From Kingdonia uniflora (taxonomy: Eukaryota > Streptophyta > Magnoliopsida > Ranunculales > Circaeasteraceae): a DNA stretch of 64,000 nt. Where the stretch lies: NCBI GenBank assembly GCA_014058105.1, contig JACGCM010000012.1, positions 248,001 to 312,000 of the forward strand. Reading direction: 5' to 3'. Position 1 is the stretch's first letter. Each line of letters opens with the position of its first letter. The position numbers and the translations under genes were made by a program. The notes beneath the pieces were generated by a model. The model searched no databases and was not told the DNA's origin. It saw nothing but the letters and a program-made list of their open reading frames with translations. This document shows positions 1 to 11,374 of this stretch, piece by piece.

Positions 1-979
1 TCTTACCTTCCCCCTTAAGCTGTTCCTTACCCAAATGTAACCAAATGAGGTTGCCCTCAAGAAAAGTATACTCAACCCTATGCTTATCGTGGCAAGCCTT
101 ATACTTTGCTTGAGTTTTCTTTAACTGAGCTTCAACCACCTCATGAACCTTACTAATCTTCTCAATGAAATGTTGAGCTTTAACCTGCTCCTCTTCCTCC
201 TTCACGTACACCGTCTTATCGCCAAGACTAAATGCTAAATCAAAAGGGCTTTGCGACAAGTACCACAAACATACTTCAAAAAGAGACTTCAACGTGGAAC
301 CATGAATGGCCCGGTTGAACGCAAATTCAAGATGCGGAAAACTCTCATCTCAAGTCTTAGGGTGCTTAGAATGGAATCCCCGTAATAAATGTACCAAAGT
401 GTGGTTAACGACATTTGTTTACACGTTTGTCTGCGGAAGAAAAGCGGTACTTCTCTTCAACTTAGTGTTTATCATCCCCCATAACGATCTCCAGAAATGC
501 CCCAAAAAATAGTTATCCCTATCAGAAAGAATAGAAGAAGAAAGCCCGAAACACCTCCAGACCTCTCTAAAAAACAATCACGCTGCTCCTTCCCCTGTGA
601 CCGTCTTCTGGCATAGAATAAGAACAATCATCTTGCTGAATCGATCCACCACCACAAAAAAATAGTTATTCTTACACCTAGTCATGGGCAAATAACCCAT
701 AAAATCTATCGAGATACTCTCCAAAGGTTAACTAGGAACTGGCAAAGGAAAGCACAGTCATATCTTTCTATTAGAAGATTTTGATGTGTTGCATAGTACG
801 CAACCACAAACCATACGAGCAACATCCACCTGTATCTTCGGCCAATAGACATAATGTCGCATATTCAATAGAGTCTTCTCAACACCGAAATGACCTGCAA
901 CTCGGGAACAATGTGTCACTCAAATCTACTGCAAACGGTCTCCACCCTCAGAATTACATAGTAGACTTCCCCTATAAAT
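1..979 (-). pseudogene. Gypsy integrase remnant
   Basis: Conceptual translation on the minus strand, across several stops, shows an integrase zinc-binding segment (HFGVEKTLLNMRHYVYWPKI, then a CxxC-like C-G-C-V-L-C around 790-880). It continues into the catalytic core start (SISMDFMGYLP, near 690-720, with VVVDRFSKM near 650). The core after the first catalytic Asp is increasingly broken toward the left edge. It would have joined element cDNA to the chromosome. Truncated by the window; not functional. Confidence 0.75.
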
Positions 980-1705
980 CTAACCATCCTTCAGAACATA
1001 CTCGCACGTATGGCCCTGCAGCAAATTCCCGTGAATCTCACTGAGCTCCTTGTCGTCATCATACTCTGAAATGTATGCAGAAAGAACAATCGCCTGGATC
1101 TGCATAGCTACCAACAAAGCGGAAATAGTTGGTAATGGGAGTCGAGATAACATATCAGCCATCTTGTTGTCCACTCTTTTCTTATACTTGATCAATAAGA
1201 TAAATTGTTGAAGGTACGACATCCACTTCATATGGCGAGCTTGCTGAAGCTTGGACTGCGTAGATAAGAACTGTAACGGTTTGTGATCGGAATGTACCAT
1301 AACTTCCTTCCCCAATAAGTAACTCCGCCAATGCTTAACTGATTGATATAGTGCATAAAACTCCTTATCGTAGGTAGGATAATTGCATACTGCTCCTATA
1401 AACATCTCAGAATGGTAAGCAACCAGTTTTCCATCCTGTAAAAGGATTGCCCCCAATGCATAATCTAACACATCTGCCTCGACCTCAAAAGGCTGCGGCA
1501 AATTAGGCAATGCTAACACTGGTGCATCTGAAATCATCCGTTTTAGTAACATAAAGGTCTTCACATGGTGTTCTTCCCACACAAACTGTACCCCGCTCTT
1601 CATCAAAGAATGTAACGGTGCAGCTATTTGTGAAAAATGTTGTATAAATTTTCGTAAGTAGAGACAAGAACCCATAAAACTCCTACCTTCCGTAAGTACT
1701 GCCAA
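980..1705 (-). pseudogene. Gypsy pol: RT connection and RNase H
   Basis: A 241-residue open segment. It starts with the RT thumb (FIQHFSQIAAPLHSLMKSG) and runs into the RNase H domain: the normal D-A-S is altered to EVEADVLDYALGAILLQ, and YPTYDKEFYAL, HSDHKPLQFL and VDNKMADMLSRLP follow. These are signature blocks of plant gypsy RNase H. The first catalytic Asp context is mutated (EADVLDYA). The upstream RT segment is separated by 1706-2022, where the YLDD catalytic box (VMVYLDDILIYS) can be read in conceptual translation at about 1890-1925. Inactive element fragment. Confidence 0.85.
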
Positions 1706-2022
1706 TTAGTAATGACCAAGATCTTCTCTGGATCGACCTTAAGCTCGCTGCCACCAACAATAATACCCAAATAGACTAGCTCCTGTTACCCAAACTCGCA
1801 CTTCTTCCCATTCAGAAAAAGCTATTGTGATCGTAACACACCCAATACTTTGCGTAAATGCCCAAGATGTTCCTCCCATGTACAACTATATATCAAGATA
1901 TCATCCAAATATACCATTACAAAATCATCAATAAACACATGAATTACCTTATTCATTAGCCGCATAAACGTTACCGAAGCATTGCATAACCCAAAAGGCA
2001 TTACTAACCACTCAAATAAGCC

Positions 2023-2463
2023 CTATTTGGTTTTGAACGCTGTCATCCAAGTATCGTCCTCCCGGATTCGAACTTGATGGTAACCCATCTTAAGATCCAA
2101 CTTGGTGAAAAACTGAGCCGTCTGTAACTCATCTAAAAGTTTGTCAATCCGTGGAAGCGGACAATGATTCTTTACCGTGATCTTGTTCAGCGCCCGATAA
2201 TCCACACACATCCTCCAAAACCCATCCTTCTTCGGCACCAGTAAAACCGGCGAACCACAAGGTGAGCAACTTGGATTAATAACTCCTTTCACTAGGAATT
2301 CATGTACCTGTTTCTTGATTTCATCAGACTCGGTAATAGAAGTCCGATATAATCCAATATTGGGTAGTGGCTCACCATTCACCAATGTGATATCATGCTC
2401 TACATCCCTCTTGCATGGCATCTCTTCAATGCCCAGAAATAAGTCTTCATACTCCTCTTGCAA
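2023..2463 (-). pseudogene. Gypsy pol: reverse transcriptase fingers and palm
   Basis: A 146-residue open segment with the canonical N-terminal RT blocks of plant gypsy elements: MPCKRDVEHDITL, then GVINPSCSPCGSPVLLVPKK, WRMCVDYRALNKITVKNHCP, then FFTKLDLKMGYHQVRIRE with the first catalytic Asp in TKLDLK. The frame ends in a stop and the rest of the palm follows out of frame. The role would be copying element RNA into DNA. The chain is broken, so it cannot make an active enzyme alone. Confidence 0.9.
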
Positions 2464-2664
2464 CTCCCCTATATCGGTTTATTGCTTTGGAGACATTGTG
2501 AAAGTAGACAATACTATAGCCGATGGACCCTCTTAAACCTATCGTACCAACAACAAAATAAATTTACCGCTCACATTAACCAACCTTTTTGCCTGAGTCG
2601 CCATTACCAAATTACTGGTAGTGATATGTTTCTTGCACGCATCAATATGAAACTCAGTCCCATC

Positions 2665-3075
2665 CTACACCAAGCGATACATGCGAGCACGATGGTAAAG
2701 GATTGCATCTCGGTTCCAAAGATAAGGGTTACCCAAGAAGACTTGATACACATCCAACGGAACCACCACACATGTCACTTTGTCAATAAACTTGAACATA
2801 CATAGCTTTATGATCTTCAACTCTGCATCTTTCTGAATCCAACCTAAACCATACGGCTTAGGATGAGCCACAGTAGCCAAACCCATCTTCTTCACCACCA
2901 CCTCATAAATTAAATTCTTCTGGCTACCCAGATCAATAATGGCCTCGACTAAGCTCTGCTTCACCTGAATGCTGATAAAGAATAGCTCTTCCTGACTCGC
3001 CTCGTTGATCGCTAGAGGTTGCTTAAACATTAGAGTAAGCTTAGGATTAGGCTTATCTAAATCCAGAAGATCCAT
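2665..3075 (-). pseudogene. Gypsy aspartic protease region
   Basis: A 136-residue open segment. An aspartic-protease-like motif appears as EAIIDLGSQKNLIYE, where the usual D-(S/T)-G is D-L-G; it is followed by GLATVAHPKPYGLGWIQKD, and YQVFLGNPYLWNRDA matches the second conserved block. It lies between gag and RT as expected. The Ser/Thr of the active site has been replaced by Leu, which argues against activity. Confidence 0.75.
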
Positions 3076-3147
3076 AATTATTGCGGTAAGTGCACGTTTC
3101 CCTTTCTTACCCTTTTCCTCCTTCGGCCAAAGCTCCGGGTAAAGTTT

Positions 3148-4180
3148 CTAACATCTATCTGAATTGTGCCCATTAGCCTTGTAATGACTACAGATAATCC
3201 CCTTGAATGAAGACCCTTCTCCTTTGGACTTCCCATTCTGATCAAAATTCCAATTAACCGTGTACACCGACTTGTTCTTATCGTCTTTCTTGTTGATCTT
3301 CAAGTACTTGCCTTCAATGGCAATTGCATTAACGGTAGCGTCCTCGATATTTGCCACATTGAAGAGCTTTAATTCTCTTCGAATAGACTCTGACAAACCC
3401 CCCGTATACTTCATGAACACATTGTACTCCTCCAAGTCAATATCCAAAACTAATGCTTGGTTATGAAACTCCGTAGTGAATTGTTACACGGATTGTCCAA
3501 ACTTTTGGCGCAAGTTGTGCCATTTGTACCATCGCTCCTGTTCATACCCAATTGGATAGAATTGCTTCCTCACTAAAACCTTGAATTCCTTCCAACTCAG
3601 ACTTCCAACATCATGTTGTTTTCAAAAGAATCTCCACCACGTGAGTGAGTGACTTGTAAATTTCAAAGTTGAGAAGCAGATCTTCTGAGCGTCAGAATAT
3701 TCATCAATTAAAAATAGGTCTCTAACCTATCTAAGCAATTATCTAATTTCTTGGCATCGACAGAACCATCGAAAACTGGAATCTCAATCTTAAAACCAAG
3801 ACGAAGATTACGCATAGGATTCGTTGACTTACCAATCCTGGGCGTTCCTTGATGGAATCGGCATCGCTAAAATCATTAAATAGCGGAACATCCTCGTCCC
3901 CATCCACCTCCATAACCCCTTTCTTCTTCGAACGGCCTCGCCGTTCTATCGAAGTGGAAGCCTTAGCGAGGTTCGTAAGACGCAACTGCTCCACTAACTC
4001 CCCTACAGTAGAAGTTAGGGCGGAAACTGTCGTTTCCAAAATTGTGAGTCTTTCGTTAGGATCGCCCATCTCCAAATCATTATTCTTCATCGAATTAGGT
4101 TTGCGATGGATCTTCAATGGACTCACCAACTTCCCCTTTGTTTTCTTGAGGCGGTCACGGGTAGAGACCATAAACCACAA
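3148..4180 (-). pseudogene. Gypsy gag remnant
   Basis: Two open segments, 3743-4180 and 3148-3447, flank a frame-broken middle. The first (MVSTRDRLKK, then a heptad-rich LTILETTVSALTSTVGELVEQL that looks like a short coiled coil, then an acidic tail) resembles the start of plant gypsy Gag. The second ends in a zinc-knuckle-like CSHYKANGHNSDRC, in which the second Cys of the usual CX2CX4HX4C is Tyr. Gag would form the particle shell and bind element RNA. Non-functional copy. Confidence 0.75.
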
Positions 4181-4210
4181 TCTACCCCTCGAGAATCAAA
4201 AACTGGAAAA

Positions 4211-4219
4211 CAGATACCA
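4211..4219 (-). promoter_or_regulatory. Possible primer-binding site of the left gypsy element
   Basis: The minus strand reads TGGTATCTG, close to the plant initiator-Met-tRNA primer site TGGTATCAGAGC. It lies 29 bases inside the LTR end proposed at 4249, further than usual, so either the boundary or the site may be off. Confidence 0.4.
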
Positions 4220-4248
4220 CTTAATCCACAATACGATTAAGAAGCTTA

Positions 4249-4699
4249 TGTTAGTAGAGAAATATGAAGAACACCAATTGGTTTGGAAAAATAGAGAATT
4301 CGATTACTCAAAACGAAGTAATTACAAGAAGAAAAACTCTCAAACTCTAGGTTTCTCTCAGAACTCTTTCAGATCTAACATAACCTAGAAAATAACCTAA
4401 GTTCCCTTTATATACTAGGGAACTCAAAAATCATAAAAGAATGGATCCCGAGGCAAAACAATGCCTGAGATTCCAAAACATCGCCAAAGTCATTCGAACG
4501 AACTAGGAGTCGTTCGAACAACTTTACGCCTAATTGGTCTAAACCCTAGAAAAGTTGTCTGGTCGTTCGAACGAAACTAAACTCGTTCGAACAAAAATAT
4601 AGCTCTGGACCAAAATTTCATGGGATATAACAACTCGTTCGAACGATACTAAAAGTCGATCGAACAAAATATGGCTCAGGGCCAAAATTCCAGCTAACA
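4249..4699 (-). repeat. 5' LTR of the left gypsy element
   Basis: A segment of about 450 bp starts TGTTAG and ends CTAACA, giving a six-base terminal inverted pair of the TG...CA type. It lies just upstream of gag. A TATA box is readable on the minus strand inside an 8-bp inverted repeat (4400-4424). Several GTTCGAAC palindromes lie at about 4493-4670, in the expected U3 region. The partner LTR is outside the window, so boundaries rest on the terminal pair alone. Confidence 0.6.
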
Positions 4700-4744
4700 C
4701 ATGTCAACTTTGAAAAATCTTCAAAAATACTAGATCATCCTGGA

Positions 4745-5530
4745 TCATATCAATTTTATACTATATGCATTGTTATACTTACTTTGTTTTACAGTTCTAA
4801 ACAGAAGATCCAAAGGTTTTTCATTATCTTTCTGAAGACAATTACCCTTCACCCATATTACGTTGTCATTCTCGACTCGACCTGCCAAATTAAGATCGAA
4901 GAAGCGACGCCGAGTTGCACTCGCACAGAAATATGCCCAACCACTGGCTTGATAATTCTTCACCCCATAAAACTGTAATATGTCCTCAGGGGATATCTTC
5001 TTCATTTTTCCCTTATTCTTCCATTTTTTATTCAGATGAACGCAAACAATTATTACCTCCCACATATTCCCGTTCAATTAAGCAGGACATGCTTCAATCA
5101 TATTCATAATCCCCTTCACCAAATTGATAAGGGGAAGACTCAACCCATACTCTAAATGAGACAGGTAAGATAAGAAATCCTCTGAAAGATTACTCCGAAC
5201 ACTCCCATCAAAATATTCTAACGAAATTGATTCATCTATACCCCTATCTCATTTTTCCCATTCCAAGTCGGCCAACAAATAAAAATACTCTTCCCCCGTC
5301 GCTACAGTACACCCCCTAAACATCCTACCAGCATATTCTATGCAGTTACCCCATTTCCCTACTATGGAAGCCTTGGCTTTATAAAATTCTTTAAATACAT
5401 CTGAACCAGGAGGATAGGCAACCAATTTACCAGGAAAGCCTAGAAATTGCTTCAATCCAACTTCAACCTCACTATCAGACTCAATCGCCCGACCGGAGGT
5501 TGAAATCTCGTTAATTGGTGAACTATCCAT
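4745..5530 (-). pseudogene. Broken conserved plant ORF, unknown function
   Basis: Reading down from 5530, one frame gives MDSSPINEISTSGRAIESDS, an acidic start, then YPPGSDVFKEFYKAKASIVG and a Gly/Tyr-rich block up to ADLEWEK and a stop. After further stops a second open stretch (5077-4745) has NGNMWEVIIVCVHLNKKW, ILQFYGVKNYQASGWAYFCA, FFDLNLAGRVENDNVIWVKG and RFRT-like LLFRTVKQS. From memory this protein type recurs, with almost the same motifs, as hypothetical proteins in repeat-rich plant genomes and is probably carried by transposons, but I cannot name its function. It is interrupted by at least two stops and abuts the gypsy LTR on one side and the Athila LTR on the other. Confidence 0.55.
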
Positions 5531-5567
5531 CTCAACTATAATTTTATAGGCAAAGTTTGACCCTACA

Positions 5568-6707
5568 TGATAACGATCAAAATCCGGTGTTTAGTATGGG
5601 TAAAAATTAGAGTGTCGTTCACTTTCGAACGAAGCTAGAAATTAGTTTTGGTCTTGTGCTTTAGTAATCTAAGGTTGTAAAACCGTAAAAATCAATGATA
5701 TGGTTTTAATCAAGAATAAAGGTCTAGGGGCTTCAGATTTCACCACCATTTACATGCAATATCAACATAGTATCGTATATTAAATTCTCCACTTAATTGA
5801 AATAACAAACTTTGACCTTTTGTCGATGTAATCCCATGATTAATTATAACTCAAGTAGAATATATTGTATGAACTAAGTATGTACTAAAAACACATTCCA
5901 TAAAAGTTATGCTAACTATGAAATGTTAATTAGGATCATATCTTAGAAAAATACAATATTAATACAATTTTACTATATCATTTGAGAATCACAAAACTCT
6001 TCCTATATCTCTACTTAAAGAGATCATGGGATGATAATGGATGTCTCCAACAATATAGTTTTAGGATTTGTAATAATATGTTCATATTGTGTTGGAGAAA
6101 AATACATTCTACTACATGATATCATACGCTTATGGCGGATCCATCCTCACCCCTAGTGAGGACTTAGCCGGCCATTATAACAACTATAAAACCTAAATGA
6201 TATGAGAATGAAATGAACATAAACTAACAACAAAAAGAAGAATTTTATTGACTTACAAAATGAAATGCTCCAAATGCTTACAAGACTTGCACCAACTTAC
6301 TCCAATAATACTCTTTTGCACTCTACAAGAATGATTCTCTCAAAATTGGATTCTCTTATGAGCTCACCACCTCTCCTTTTATAGATGAAGGAGAGGGTTC
6401 TTACATTTAATATTAGATTTATAACCTATGCCATGAATGTACATAAATTTATAACCTCCAAGAGTTATCCTCCAAAATTGTAACCTCCTCATGTGGGACC
6501 CTTGTGTTTGACAACTCTACATCCTTCTCCAATAGTTCATCCTTTGAGCTATACATCCCGCAATTTGCACATATTTGGTAAATGAGCTCCATGTGACCTG
6601 AAATATAAAAATTGGTTTTATAAGTCATGTTTAATAATAAAATTAGGAATAATAAACATTAAGTCATAGGGGAATAGGGGAATAGTGATCATTTTATGTG
6701 TCTATCA
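5568..6707 (-). repeat. 3' LTR of the Athila-type element
   Basis: Starts TGATAACG and ends TCTATCA on the plus strand (TG...CA), matching 14822-15951 almost end to end. It contains a TATA sequence (minus-strand TATAAAAGG) overlapping a perfect 9-bp inverted repeat, CCTCTCCTT at 6370-6378 and AAGGAGAGG at 6388-6396. One TTTCGAACGA site lies near 5620. Confidence 0.92.
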
Positions 6708-6721
6708 AATGCCCCCAAACT
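6708..6721 (-). promoter_or_regulatory. Polypurine tract of the Athila-type element
   Basis: The minus strand reads AGTTTGGGGGCATT directly before the 3' LTR, the usual plus-strand DNA primer of Athila and related elements. Confidence 0.8.
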
Positions 6722-8107
6722 TAAAGTTTGCTAGTCCTCGAGCAAAGAAAAGAATAAAAGCATAACTCTTTTGTGGTTAAGACGATTGCATTTAGCGTAT
6801 GCAACAAGCCATTAAACCTATAGGTTACCCATATAGGACAAGTTTTGTCTCGTGAGGGTTTGCAGTGACTATACCCACAAAAGTCAATAAGGGCATTATA
6901 GTAGTTTAGATACTTATTAAGTCATTTCAACTAACTTATTGATATCTGATAATGATAAAAACATTAAGAAGGTAAACCCCTTAAAATTTAATTCTTTCAC
7001 ATATATATATCAAAGAACTTGGAGAATTACCCAAAACTAAAGATACTACCCAATACGTAAATGAGATTTCACATATTTTTCTAGTATCCTCAAGTGTTAT
7101 AAAAATAGTTACTGCACGTACAACTTTATTTAGAGGCTCTTGAGTCAATATCCAGTTATTTCGTATTTTGTGAAACAAATCCAACGATCAGTTTGAAAAG
7201 TGTCATAGCCAATTCGAATCCTGTTATTGATTTTTGGGGAATACTATAAGCCTTTTATTTTGGTACTTATTTCCTTAGTGAAGTCTCCATAATATGAGTC
7301 GTTGGTCGACAATCCCAGCCAATTGGCTTAGGTTGCCAGGGTTTGGTGCCCCTTCGTGACCTAGGCTCTAGATTCTCACAAGTAAACTTTATTCCTTACT
7401 CCTTTCACATAGTTCATGACTATACTCAAGATTGGTGATAATTCTTCCTCTTTCAGTTCTAATCATGCGAGTATGCCTTGCATCGTGAAAGATTTTAGAG
7501 CTATTTTGGCTTATAAAAATCCTTATTATATTACTTCAGGATCAAACTTATTCTTTAGGCAGTTATTTCCCTTGTAGTGGATCATTCCTACCTCAAATAC
7601 TAGATTCCCTTTTATTGCTCAAAATTCTAGCAAAAGTAATAAATGCAATACTATCGTGAAGTGCATTTGTTTTGAGAAATATCAGTCAACATGAAATTTT
7701 CTCTAATTAAAGAGTAGTACATCTGGCTTAAGATAATGTTCCAAAATTTTCTAAGCATGTATTTGATGAAAATTTTAACTTCACGGTTTTTACGACCAAA
7801 ATATTTAGACCATATCAAATACTTATAAGCTTGCAGAAACTTACTAAAGAGTCTCATAAATTACCATAATGACCTATCTTTTCTCTAAAAAAGTAAAAAA
7901 TGTGAACGATTTTTCCCCACCCCCAAACTAGAAAGAAGCATTGTCCCCAATATTTAAAAACATACCTTAAAATAAGGGGAAAAATCAGAACATAGTACCT
8001 GATATAACATGGGTTGCCTCCCAAATAGTGTTAAGTTTATTGTCTTCAGCCAGACAAAATGAGGAACCCCCAAACTCAGTGAAAGTTGGGTGAAAAGGAT
8101 ATGAATA
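6722..8107. other. Non-coding stretch between integrase and 3' LTR
   Basis: No ORF here resembles a known protein on either strand; the short open frames are scattered and lack recognisable motifs. By position it is the place where some Athila elements hold an env-like gene, but I see no trace of one (no signal peptide or transmembrane run in a sustained frame). Confidence 0.6.
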
Positions 8108-9073
8108 TCACTCCTCATAAACTGGGTCCAGAAGCTGCAAGTCTTCATTGGTGAAGCTAAAATGTTCATAATAAGGCTTAAGCCTTTGCCCGTTCACTTT
8201 TTGTATTTTGCCAGTACTCGGTTCTTCAACCTCAATCGCCCCATATGGATATACCGTTTTAACAATGAGAGGCCCGGTCCATCGTGATCGTAGTTTGTCA
8301 GGAAATAAATACAACCTAAAAGAGTACAACAAGACTTTTTGGTTTGGTTGAAATGATTTTCCCAAAATGTTTTTGTCGTAAAATGCTTTCATGCGCTCCT
8401 TGTAAGTCTTTGTTGAATGGTATGCATCATTCTGTAGTTCTTCTAACTCATTGAGTTGAAGCTTGCGATGCAAACCGGCCTTCCCAATGTCAAAGTTCAA
8501 GGCCTTTATTGCCCAATATGCTCGGTATTCTAATTAAACTGGAAGGTGACAAGCCTTTCCATAAACTAGCCGCTAAGGGGACATTCCAATAGGTGTCTTA
8601 AAAGCAGTACGATAAGCCCAAAGAGCATCGTTTAGTCGAGTTGACCAATCTTTACGGTTTGGTCTTATCATTTTTTGAAGAATATTCTTGATTTCACGAT
8701 TGGAAACCTCCACTTGCCCACTAGTCTGCGGATGGTACGGTGTAGCAATCTTGTGTGTTACGCCAAATTTTTTCATTAAGTTTGCAAACATTCGACTGTT
8801 AAAATGTAACCCCCCATCACTAATTATTGCCCTCGACGTACCAAAACGAGAAAAAATATTCTCTTTAATAAATTCAATAACAATCGAACTATCATTGGTC
8901 CGGGTAGGAATAGCTTCAACCCACTTAGTCACATAGTCAACGGCTAAAAGGATGTACATGAACCCAAAAGATGGGGTGAAGGTACCCATAAAGTCTATGC
9001 CCCAAACATCAAATGGTTCAACGAACAAGATTGGGTTTAGTGGCATCATATTCCTACGGGACAAGGCTCCCAT
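8108..9073 (-). pseudogene. Athila integrase core and C-terminus
   Basis: Two open segments in the same frame, 8573-9073 and 8108-8500. The first contains the integrase core: [13 protein letters not shown] with the first catalytic Asp, [17 protein letters not shown], then IISDGGLHF with the second Asp and [17 protein letters not shown] with the catalytic Glu, ending in the conserved [15 protein letters not shown]. The second has the Gag-Pol C-terminal block (LQLNELEELQNDAYHSTKTY, KVLLYSFRLYLFPDKLRSRW). The D-D-E triad is readable. Stops between the segments and upstream mean no complete enzyme. No chromodomain is seen. Confidence 0.92.
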
Positions 9074-10162
9074 TCCCTGACGTCTATCATAAACCTTGCA
9101 AAACTCGTGAGCATCATTAAATAAGGTAGACCAATAAAATCTACACTGTAAAAATTTTGCAAAGGTCTTTTTGGAGCTGAAGTGACTACCACAAGGTTAG
9201 GAGTAACAAAATTCTATGACTTTGGTATGCTCAGAATCTGGGACACATCTCCTAATGATTTGATCAGAACAATATTTGAACAGGTACGGGTCATCCCAGA
9301 AGAAGTGTCGGGCCTCACTAAGAAATTTATTTTTATCTGGCTTGGTCCAAAAACTAGGAAGGTGCCCTGTGGCAAGATAATTCGCTATATCTGTAAACCA
9401 TGGTACAGAAGACATAGAGCGAATGGACATGATTTGCTCGTCAGGAAAGGACTCACGAATAGGTAACGACCTATCTAAAGAATCATTGTCTATTCGAGAA
9501 AGGTGGTCAGCTGCCACATTCTCGGCACCTTTTTTATACCGAATCTCAATATCAAACTCCTGAAGTAATAATATCCATCGGATTAAACGTTGTTTGGTGT
9601 CCTTCTTGGTAAGAAGGTGTTTGATAGCAGCATGATCCGTATAGACTATTACTTTAGAACCTATGAGATAATAACGAAATTTTTCTAGAGCAAAGACTAT
9701 CGCTAGAAGTTTTTTCTCTATGGTTGTGTAATTGAGTTGCTCATCATTAAGAGTTTTACTGGCATAATAGATGGCACGCGGAAGGTTATCAATGTGTTAT
9801 GCCAAAACTGTACCAATGGCATAGTCAGATGTATCACACAACAACTTGAAAGGTTCGTTCCAATTTGGAGGTTGGATGATGGGTGATGATGTTAGACGTG
9901 TTCGGAGATTCTCAAAAGCTTTAAGATACGAATCATCGAATAAAAAGGTGGTGTCCTTGGCGAGGAGATTGCTGAGGGGTCGAGCAATTTTGCTAAACTC
10001 AGGAATAAAACGTCGATAAAATCCTGTATGCCTCAAGAATGAACGAACATCCTTGACTGTTCGTGGGGGTGGGAGACTAGATATGACATCGATCTTGACT
10101 TTATCTACTTCGATAACCTTTGCTGATATGACATATCCTAATACTATGCCATTTTTCACCAT
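9074..10162 (-). pseudogene. Athila RT thumb and RNase H
   Basis: Open segments 9797-10162 and 9197-9517 share one frame, with an interrupted RNase H between them. The first begins at the RT thumb (VKNGIVLGYVISAKVIEVDK, then FLRHTGFYRRFIPEFSKIAR) and enters RNase H at FKLLCDTSDYAIGTVLAQ, which holds the first catalytic Asp. The second has the end of RNase H ([11 protein letters not shown]). Between them 9518-9796 reads through stops as the rest of RNase H. The activity would remove the RNA template during cDNA synthesis. Confidence 0.88.
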
Positions 10163-11368
10163 AAAGTGACATTTTTCCCAATTTAGAACAAGATTTTTCT
10201 ATTGACACCTAGCAAGAACAATAGATAAGTGGTAGAGACATTGGTCAAACGAATCTTCGAAGAGGGAGAAGTCATCCATGAAAACCTCAAGAAAATGCTC
10301 AGCCATGTCAGAGAAAATGCTTAACATACATCGCTGAAATGTTGCTGAAGCATTGCATAACCCAAATGGCATACGGCAATAGGCAAAGGTTCCAAAAGGA
10401 CAAATAAACGTGGTTTTCTCTTGGTCCTATAGAGCGATGGGTATTTGATTGTACCCAGAATACCCATCAAGAAAACAATAATATTCATGACCGGTGAGAC
10501 GTTCAAGCATTTGATCCATGAATGGTAAGGGAAAATGATCTTTTCGAGTGATCGAATTCAGTTTTCTATAATCTATACACACTTGCCACCCTGTGGTCAT
10601 GCGAGTGGGGACAAGATCATTGTGATCATTCTTCACAATAGTGATTCTAGACTTTTTAGGAACAACATGAATTAGGCTTAACCATGGGCTGTCAGAAATA
10701 GGATAAATGATCCCAGCGTCAAGCAGTTTCAAAATTTCTTTTCTCACAACCTCAGCCATAGTCGGGTTAAGCCTTCGTTGTCCTTCTCTGGACTTCTTGG
10801 CATTATCCTCGAGTTTTATCTTGTGCATGCATACAAAAGGACTAATACCCTTAATATCTAAAATGTTCCATCCAAGAGCTTTTGTGTTTCCCTTTAATAC
10901 ACGCATTAATTTCTCTCCATTCTCAGGTTCAAGGTTGGATGCTATGATAGCAGGAAGAGTCTCATTAGGACCTAGGTAGACATATTTAAGATTTTCAGGG
11001 AGAGGTTTAAGTTCTAACCTAACGGGCACTTCTTCCACTTCTGGAACAAGATCCTTAACTTTCAACATTTCAACATTATCATTGTTATCCACAATAGGAA
11101 CAGAATCCAAAAAGGCATTGACCTCATTGATAAGGTCATCAACATCTAAATTATCTCCAAAATGTGCCAGACAAGCTTCTAATGGGTCCCTAAGATTGGA
11201 ACTATAAAATGTACTGTTTACAACAATACCAAGCATGTTACACTCATCGGGTTCATTTTCAAACGGAGTATGAGTTGCATTGAAGATATTCAGATCGATG
11301 GTCTTATTCCCATAAGTTAACTTCACAGCTCCGCTACGGCAATTGATCAATGCATTAGCAGTGGCCAA
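10163..11368 (-). pseudogene. Athila reverse transcriptase
   Basis: The 313-residue segment 10427-11368 holds the protease-RT spacer, then RRLNPTMAEVVRKEILKLLD, IRYPISDSPW-like YPISDSPWLSLIHVVPKK, GWQVCIDYRKLNSITRKDHF and YYCFLDGYSGYNQIPIAL, a signature of Athila RT. A stop at about 10424 ends it, and the same frame continues with TTFICPFGTFAYCRMPFGLC and the catalytic FMDD box (EVFMDDFSLF, about 10260-10290). Only point stops break it, which suggests decay by base substitution rather than large indels. Confidence 0.92.
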
Positions 11369-11374
11369 GAAAGG

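Larger units (their letters stand above)
1..4699 (-). mobile_element. Degenerate Ty3/gypsy LTR retrotransposon, 3' part cut by the window edge
   Basis: Read on the minus strand the order is LTR (4249-4699), gag (about 4180-3148), protease (3075-2665), reverse transcriptase and RNase H (2463-980) and integrase (980-1). This is the order PR-RT-RH-INT that defines Ty3/gypsy. Every domain is interrupted by frameshifts or stop codons, so the copy is dead. The second LTR must lie left of the window. The zinc-binding integrase core suggests a chromovirus-like lineage, but no chromodomain is visible, so lineage is inference. Confidence 0.9.

Noticed and set aside
3849..4388. 179-residue plus-strand ORF
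   Set aside because: It is the antisense of the gypsy gag and LTR and has no protein-family features.
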